Source: JBATTK01 sp049670505 (lineage in GTDB: Bacteria; Bacteroidota; Bacteroidia; Flavobacteriales; Flavobacteriaceae). Taken from it: 28,026 nucleotides of DNA. The stretch's first letter is position 1. Each line of letters opens with the position of its first letter. The position numbers and the translations under genes are program-made. Shown here one piece after another: positions 23,297 through 28,026 of the stretch. The notes under the pieces were generated by a model that saw only the letters and a list, made by a program, of their open reading frames with translations, had not been told where the DNA came from and did not search any database. The stretch lies in contig JBATTK010000158.1 of NCBI GenBank assembly GCA_049670505.1, positions 1 through 28,026 on the forward strand, written 5' to 3'.

Positions 23297-24697
23297 ATGA
23301 AAAATTCAAGATTATTTGTTTTCCTACTTTTAGCCATGACGCTCACTTTTATGTCCTGTAACGATGATGATGATATTGTAGTGGAAGACCCAATTGCCAA
23401 TGATGGAGATGACGATGGTACAACAAGTTTTGTAGGTGCCGTTTACGCCATGACCAATGGTGATGGCCAAGTAGCTGGAAGCAACGTACAAGGTCCCAAT
23501 GTCATTATTGCATATGGTAGAAGTGAAGATGGGTCTTTAACTCCTATAGGGCCGAACCCTACGGGGGGAAGCGGCGGTGATTTTGACGGTGGGGAAGGCT
23601 TAGATCCCTTAATATCGGCATATGCCCTTACAAAGACCGATGATAATGAGCAACTTTTGGCCGTGAATGCCGGAAGCAATACTATTACTTCATTCAATAT
23701 AAACGAAGACTTTTCCCTGGAATTGGTCGGTTCCCAACCTACTGGAAATATTGGCCCCAATAGTATAGCGTATTCCGAAAGGTCCGATGCCGCTGATGGT
23801 CTAAAAGGAATCGTTTATGTTTCCAATATAACACGCGCCGAATTTTTGGCAGGTGGCGAACCGGAACAACAAGGAACGGTTACCGGTTACTGGTTATTGG
23901 AGGATGGGACTTTATCACCCATAGCAGGATCCACAAGAGATTTGTCCAATAGACCTTCGGCAGTACAGTTCTCGCCCGATGGAAACTGGTTAGTGGTAGC
24001 GTCCATAAATGCGGGTGCCGCAGCGTTGGCCTCTGGGAGTGAGGATGAAATTGTAGTGTACGGTGTAAATGCGGACGGTACCTTAAGTGCGAATCAAATA
24101 GCCGGCGCTACATCCACATTAAGGGGAAATACCGAGGGTAGAAATCTTCCTTCCGCCATTGGCTTCCAGATTGTAGGTGATAACTATGTGGTAGTTACAG
24201 AGGCAAGGGAATTTCAACCAAATGGTACTCCACCCGCCTTCCCCGCACTACAAGACGGTTCTGTATCCACATGGCAAATTCAGGGAGATGGTAGCCTAAC
24301 ACCAATTACTGTAGACGCACGTTCCGGAGAAGGTAACACGGGTAGGACCGCCTGCTGGCTAGACTTTACATCGGACGGAAATACCTTCTTTGTATCCAAT
24401 GCCATAGAAGCAGGTTTGGCTTCCTATGGTTTTAATAATGGAACGGTGGAGTTATTAGATCAAAACGCAGCTTTAGGTATTGGTACGGGAGGAGCGGATA
24501 ATGGTCCGGATGCTTTTGCCAATACCCAGGGTTGGATAGATATGTGGATAACCGATGATGGTGCTTACTTGTACCAATTGTATGGTTTGGACGGAACTAT
24601 AGGAATATTCCGTATCAACGGACAAGCATTGGAGCCCATTAGTGAGGCATCCAATAATCTTCCTGACACCAATACACAGGGTATAGTCGCAATTTAA
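23297..24697 (+). CDS. Surface lipoprotein with lactonase-like beta-propeller
   Basis: A 466-aa exported protein. Leader MKNSRLFVFLLLAMTLTFMSC gives a lipobox with lipid Cys21, followed by NDDDD, an acidic run that matches the known Bacteroidota surface-export signal. The rest is repeated blades: phrases such as YGRSEDGSLTPIG, SFNINEDFSLELVG, YWLLEDGTLSPIAG and WQIQGDGSLTPIT recur, with SPDGNWLVVAS-like strands, as in the 6-phosphogluconolactonase (YkgB/lactonase) propeller family. The catalytic residues of lactonases are not well defined, so enzymatic function is unsure; it may be a binding or structural propeller. Ends at a strong terminator. Confidence 0.8.
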   Translation: MKNSRLFVFLLLAMTLTFMSCNDDDDIVVEDPIANDGDDDGTTSFVGAVYAMTNGDGQVAGSNVQGPNVIIAYGRSEDGSLTPIGPNPTGGSGGDFDGGEGLDPLISAYALTKTDDNEQLLAVNAGSNTITSFNINEDFSLELVGSQPTGNIGPNSIAYSERSDAADGLKGIVYVSNITRAEFLAGGEPEQQGTVTGYWLLEDGTLSPIAGSTRDLSNRPSAVQFSPDGNWLVVASINAGAAALASGSEDEIVVYGVNADGTLSANQIAGATSTLRGNTEGRNLPSAIGFQIVGDNYVVVTEAREFQPNGTPPAFPALQDGSVSTWQIQGDGSLTPITVDARSGEGNTGRTACWLDFTSDGNTFFVSNAIEAGLASYGFNNGTVELLDQNAALGIGTGGADNGPDAFANTQGWIDMWITDDGAYLYQLYGLDGTIGIFRINGQALEPISEASNNLPDTNTQGIVAI

Positions 24698-24723
24698 AAT
24701 ATAGTGGTGGTTTGTTTTTGTTT

Positions 24724-24757
24724 AAAGGCCGAGAAGTATACTACCCTCTCGGCCTTT
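24724..24757. terminator. Bidirectional hairpin terminator
   Basis: Arms AAAGGCCGAGA (24724-24734) and TCTCGGCCTTT (24747-24757) form an 11-bp stem with a 12-base loop. A T-rich stretch (GTTTTTGTTTAAAGG) lies before it. The flanking genes are convergent. Confidence 0.85.
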
Positions 24758-24761
24758 CATG

Positions 24762-25844
24762 TTACAAGTCAAACCGAAGGCCCAAAGAAATATTACGTTG
24801 CTCTACAATGGCATCCTTAAAAATAGGACTTAAATCGTATTTTGCATATAACAACAGTCCTTCTACGCCCACGTACGCACTAAGGCCATATACGAAGTCG
24901 GAGGTGTTGTAGTCCCTTTTGAATTTTTCCTTGATACGATTACCATCATCATCATTATATTTTAGTTTTTGTCTGGTGCCAATGTTAAAACCTCCATAAC
25001 CGCCAATCCCTATTCTAAACTGTCTATCTAGGGAGTATCGGATTTTTTCCTCTGTTTCCCGAATTTTGGACGGCCCGAATTCAAAATGTACCGGAAACAC
25101 TAAATTATCCATTCTAAATTTTGATTTTCTTAGGTTAAACTCAAATTCCTGCAGTTCCGTTTGATCTCCATTGGTTACAAAAATTTGGTTTTCCTTTGGT
25201 TTTAATCCATTAAACTGGAAAGAGAATCCATAGTTAAGCCTTAAAAAGTTGGTATTCCTAAATACACGGGTCCGCCACGCCCAACCCATTTCAAAGAACC
25301 GACTTCCACCTACCCTATATGGGGAATCCCCTAAAGACTCACCTTCGATTATAGCATTGTTAAACCCTATGGCTAAAACCAAATCCGAATACGTTCTACG
25401 GTCATATTTGGTGTTTTTTCTCCATCGCCATCTTTCGTTGAATATTGTAGAGGATCCATCTTTTTCTATGATATCCATACTTAATCGTATTCCCGTAGCC
25501 GTTGAATCCCATTCCTTGATGTTTAGGATTTCCCCGTCATTACGTTCCAATAATGCAATTTCGTTATCTATAATAGCAATCCTATTTTCTATGTTCAGGG
25601 CCCTTTTTTTAGCTGCGGCCTGTTTTAGGATTTTTGCTTCCTCAGAAGTTATCCGTTTATTATCCAAACGTTTGTTGATATCCTGAATCTCTAACTTTAA
25701 CGCATCCTTTTCCTGTTGTGTAATTTGATTTTTTCGCTCTTGCAACGTTTTTACCTTTTCCTTGTACCCATGATCCTGTGCACTTACCGTTTGGCCCAAC
25801 AAGGCCAGTAATAATAATGCCAAATACAAACTTATAGTTCTCAT
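24762..25844 (-). CDS. Exported coiled-coil plus outer-membrane beta-barrel protein
   Basis: A 360-aa protein with signal peptide (residues 1-22, LYLALLLLALLGQTVSAQ). Residues about 25-100 are highly charged and heptad-like (KEKVKTLQERKNQITQQEKD ... RIAIIDNEIALLE), predicting a coiled coil. The C-terminal 240 residues alternate aromatic and polar residues and end GLRFDL, with an aromatic C-terminal pattern like outer-membrane beta-barrels. Function unknown. It is last in a set with the anti-sigma-like gene and the ECF sigma gene, separated by a 141-base repeat-containing gap; the set suggests an envelope-stress role. Confidence 0.78.
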   Translation of the reverse strand: MRTISLYLALLLLALLGQTVSAQDHGYKEKVKTLQERKNQITQQEKDALKLEIQDINKRLDNKRITSEEAKILKQAAAKKRALNIENRIAIIDNEIALLERNDGEILNIKEWDSTATGIRLSMDIIEKDGSSTIFNERWRWRKNTKYDRRTYSDLVLAIGFNNAIIEGESLGDSPYRVGGSRFFEMGWAWRTRVFRNTNFLRLNYGFSFQFNGLKPKENQIFVTNGDQTELQEFEFNLRKSKFRMDNLVFPVHFEFGPSKIRETEEKIRYSLDRQFRIGIGGYGGFNIGTRQKLKYNDDDGNRIKEKFKRDYNTSDFVYGLSAYVGVEGLLLYAKYDLSPIFKDAIVEQRNISLGLRFDL

Positions 25845-25865
25845 ACCGATGTTGATTTATCCCGC

Positions 25866-25960
25866 ATCCACCCTCCCCCAAAAAGGGAGGTGGATTATTG
25901 GGAAGATTATTGATTGATGAATTTTGTCCCTCACCCGATCTCTTCCAATGGAAGAGGAGG
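25866..25960. repeat. Intergenic repeat element with two hairpins (third copy)
   Basis: Hairpin one pairs ATCCACCCTCCC (25866-25877) with GGGAGGTGGAT (25885-25895), with one bulged C. Hairpin two pairs CTCTTCC (25940-25946) with GGAAGAG (25950-25956) around AAT. The CCTCCC / GGGAGG and TCTTCCA-GGAAGAG blocks resemble the elements at 4508-4605 and 9705-9746. Confidence 0.5.
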
Positions 25961-25985
25961 CATAAAGAATTTTTTATGGATATTA

Positions 25986-26714
25986 TTAGTTGTTGCGTTG
26001 CGCTACGGCAGTCCTGACTTTTAGGTAACCATTTTTAAGTGTCTCGAAAATTTGATCTCGAAAAGATTTATCCAGCTCCGCTTCCGCTTCCGCCAGTAAT
26101 GCAGAGGCATCCACCGTATGGTCTTTACGAAAGAGCTTATCTACCAAAATATCTTCCTGGGCTTTGCGTAAAAGTGCATCCAACTCCGCATCGGTCACCG
26201 CCGTGTCATTCTTTTCAAGCAAATCAACCTGTGCTATTACCTCTGCTATTTTAGTATCAATGATTTCCGCCGAGCCTTCCCATAGATTTTTAGTATCGCC
26301 ATCAGCAACCTTCACTTCAACGGCTGCTTCCTTATTTTGAAGTGGGCTCAAGTTTTTGTGAGAATCTTTTATTTTCGGTATTGGATCGTTCTGTACAACA
26401 GCTGTTTTTTCTTCTATTTTTTCAACGGATACGTTATTTGGGACCGCTTTATTTTCCTTTGTTCCCTCTTTTGGAATAGTGACGACTCCATTATCCGCAG
26501 GAATCAATGGATTTCCCGGGCTAAAATACCAGATAGAAATCATCAAAAGACCTATAAAACCAGCGGCAATTCCATACCAAAGAAAGCCTCCCTTTTTAGA
26601 ATCTTGGGATACGTCCAACGTGCTGGCAATCTTATCCCATGCTTTATCGGAAGGGGCAATTTTCCGCTCATTTAGTTTATCCTTAATATGTTCTTCAAAT
26701 TTAATGGGTGCCAT
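25986..26714 (-). CDS. Membrane protein, probable anti-sigma factor
   Basis: A 242-aa single-pass protein. A 43-residue soluble N-terminus (FEEHIKDKLNERKIAPSDKAWDKI) precedes one membrane helix at about 44-64 (FLWYGIAAGFIGLLMISIWYF); the long extracytoplasmic part is charged and ends KVRTAVAQRNN. This layout, the place 27 bases after an ECF sigma gene, and the N-terminal helical pair fit flavobacterial anti-sigma proteins, though no classical zinc anti-sigma (ZAS) motif is visible. Function is inferred from position. Confidence 0.7.
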   Translation of the reverse strand: MAPIKFEEHIKDKLNERKIAPSDKAWDKIASTLDVSQDSKKGGFLWYGIAAGFIGLLMISIWYFSPGNPLIPADNGVVTIPKEGTKENKAVPNNVSVEKIEEKTAVVQNDPIPKIKDSHKNLSPLQNKEAAVEVKVADGDTKNLWEGSAEIIDTKIAEVIAQVDLLEKNDTAVTDAELDALLRKAQEDILVDKLFRKDHTVDASALLAEAEAELDKSFRDQIFETLKNGYLKVRTAVAQRNN

Positions 26715-26741
26715 GTTATGTTTTTAATTTGAACTTTATTG

Positions 26742-27302
26742 TTATTGTGCTCGACCTGAAAATTCGATCAATCTTAATTTTTCCTGTAGCGCCCTACGCG
26801 CCTTAAATAATTGCGATTTAGAAGTGCTTTCCGAAATATGCAACATTTCGGCTATCTCATTATGCTTATATCCCTCTATAGCATACAATACAAATACCAT
26901 TTTATATCCTTCGGGAAGTCCGTCTATCAACCGTTGTATATGTTGCACATCCAACTCGTCTTCAAATGAGATATGCTGGGATGGATTTTTATCGAATAAT
27001 TCATCATCAAAAATGACAAATTGGTTCTTCCTCAAATGGGAGATAGCCTCTCTGATCATAATCCTCCGAATCCAACCTTCGAAGCTACCTTGGTGTTTAA
27101 ATGATCCAATATGGTTGAAGACCTTTACAAAACCTTTGATCATTACGTCTTCGGCAAATTGTAGATCCTTAATATACTGCCTGCATACACTTAGCATTTT
27201 AGGGGCATACCTATTATAAATGGCCCGCTGTGCTTCCCGGTTTGCGCCGGTTGCTTTTTTTATTAGTGTCTTCTCGTTATTATATAAAGAAATAATTTTC
27301 AA
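26742..27302 (-). CDS. ECF-type RNA polymerase sigma factor
   Basis: A 186-aa sigma-70 family protein with only regions 2 and 4. Region 2: AEDVMIKGFVKVFNHIGSF...GSFEGWIRRIMIREAI. Region 4: LPEGYKMVFVLYAIEGYKHNEIAEMLHISESTSKSQLFKARRALQEKL, the HTH. The start is TTG at 27302, since the frame upstream has no in-frame ATG and the start matches the family (MKIISLYNNEKTL). Its promoter is not clear; TATCTTTA at about 27325-27332 on the minus strand is a seven-of-eight match to TAnnTTTG. It heads the set with the anti-sigma-like and barrel genes. Confidence 0.92.
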   Translation of the reverse strand: MKIISLYNNEKTLIKKATGANREAQRAIYNRYAPKMLSVCRQYIKDLQFAEDVMIKGFVKVFNHIGSFKHQGSFEGWIRRIMIREAISHLRKNQFVIFDDELFDKNPSQHISFEDELDVQHIQRLIDGLPEGYKMVFVLYAIEGYKHNEIAEMLHISESTSKSQLFKARRALQEKLRLIEFSGRAQ

Positions 27303-27417
27303 GCCTTTTAGTGTTGTCTTCCATAAAGATAGACGAGTTACCTTTTAAAAACGTTGCCTGAAGGAGTAGTTTTTTGTTGATTTTTTTGTAGAAAATTGAT
27401 TTTCAGCTAATTGTATT

Positions 27418-28026
27418 TTATTTTTTTCTATCTACTACATAGTCCACCATAAGCCGTAACGAACTTTTATAGTCAGATTCCGGATAACTGTCCAACAAGG
27501 CCAAAGCTTCCTCCTTAAATGCGTGCATCTTGGCTTCTGCATATCTTAATCCCCCTTTTTCTTTTACAAAAGCAATTACTTCCTTCACCCTTCTTTTGTC
27601 CTTATTGTAGTTCTTGACCGAATTGATCAGCCAGCCTTTTTCTTTTTTGGTGCAGTGGTTCAATGCATAGATCAAGGGCAACGTCATTTTTTGCTCCTTA
27701 ATGTCTATCCCCGTTGGTTTCCCTATTTTTTCTTCTCCATAATCAAAAAGATCGTCCTTTATTTGAAACGCCATGCCGCTTAGCTCGCCAAATTTTCGAA
27801 AGTTTTCCACGTCCGGGGAATCCGGTTTTACGGAACATGCACCTAAGCTGCAACATGCTGCGATCAAGGTAGCCGTTTTTTGTCGGATAATATCATAATA
27901 GACCTCTTCGGTAATATCCAAACGCCTCGCCTTATCGATCTGCAACAGTTCGCCCTCACTCATTTCCCGCACGGCAATTGATATAATTTTTAATAAATCA
28001 AAATCTCCATGGTCTATGGAAAGTAG
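27418..28026 (-). CDS. Polyprenyl diphosphate synthase (5' end cut by window edge)
   Basis: Trans-prenyltransferase of the octaprenyl/all-trans type that makes the long isoprenoid for menaquinone or similar. The window holds the C-terminal 202 codons; the frame continues off the right edge. Seen: the helix LLKIISIAVREMSEGELLQIDKA typical of the mid region, the second aspartate-rich motif in FQIKDDLFDYGEE (DDxxD), and KPTGIDIKEQKMTLPLIYAL. The first DDxxD motif is outside the window. ATG or GTG codons within 27960-27985 are internal, not the start. Confidence 0.9.
   Translation of the reverse strand, partial: LLSIDHGDFDLLKIISIAVREMSEGELLQIDKARRLDITEEVYYDIIRQKTATLIAACCSLGACSVKPDSPDVENFRKFGELSGMAFQIKDDLFDYGEEKIGKPTGIDIKEQKMTLPLIYALNHCTKKEKGWLINSVKNYNKDKRRVKEVIAFVKEKGGLRYAEAKMHAFKEEALALLDSYPESDYKSSLRLMVDYVVDRKK

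Noticed and set aside
27960..27985. GTG or ATG codons as the start of the prenyl synthase
   Set aside because: The frame stays open to the window edge and the residues upstream continue the prenyltransferase helix, so the gene is cut, not short.
1..28026. Insertion sequences, CRISPR arrays, prophage genes, tRNA or rRNA genes
   Set aside because: No transposase, integrase, regularly spaced direct repeats or RNA gene signatures were found in reading the window on both strands; tRNA searches by eye are limited.

Overview
The window is a stretch of a Flavobacteriaceae (Bacteroidota) chromosome. The evidence is the gliding gene pair gldB-gldC, the PASTA-tailed division PBP in a dcw cluster without murF, promoters of the TAnnTTTG type, an almost complete absence of Shine-Dalgarno sequences, lipoproteins with an acidic stretch after the lipid cysteine, and a DnaG of the flavobacterial type. 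Nothing looks like a mobile island; the few odd pieces are small regulatory cassettes and short intergenic repeats.

Left part (1-11.2 kb, minus strand): the division and cell-wall cluster, transcribed right to left as mraZ, rsmH, ftsL, ftsI, murE, mraY, murD, ftsW, murG, murC (murC runs off the left edge). Genes are tightly packed or overlap by 1-14 bases, apart from two gaps that hold degenerate repeat elements (ftsL-rsmH and mraY-murD). Together they make the UDP-MurNAc-peptide, lipid I and lipid II, flip and polymerise at the septum (FtsW/FtsI), and regulate the cluster (MraZ). A set of 10-bp-phased direct repeats upstream of mraZ looks like the MraZ operator.

Middle part (11.3-19.7 kb): divergent from mraZ are an alpha/beta hydrolase and the ribosome-assembly GTPase engB, then a simple-sequence repeat, a small CxxC protein (minus), a subclass B1 metallo-beta-lactamase lipoprotein, and a compact three-gene cassette: a 79-aa thioredoxin-like CPVC protein, a secreted protein of unknown function, and a MarR regulator with a C-terminal four-cysteine cluster. 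Each of the three cassette genes has the same palindromic operator core upstream, including one 31-bp perfect palindrome, so the cassette looks like a self-contained, possibly redox- or metal-sensing regulon. A membrane acyltransferase, gldC-gldB (minus) and nadE follow.

Right part (19.7-28 kb): an orphan NarL-type response regulator whose phospho-acceptor Asp is Glu; dnaG (minus), whose zinc-ribbon ligands are all replaced; a surface lipoprotein with a lactonase-like beta-propeller; an ECF sigma / membrane anti-sigma-like / coiled-coil plus beta-barrel protein set (minus); and the 3' two thirds of a polyprenyl diphosphate synthase gene (minus, cut by the right edge). Two strong bidirectional hairpin terminators separate convergent pairs (regulator/dnaG and propeller/barrel).

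Best candidates for something undescribed: the MarR(Cys4)-thioredoxin-like-secreted-protein cassette with its three operators; the Glu-for-Asp response regulator; the four-repeat phased operator before mraZ; and the murD 5' end that appears to be built from an intergenic repeat.
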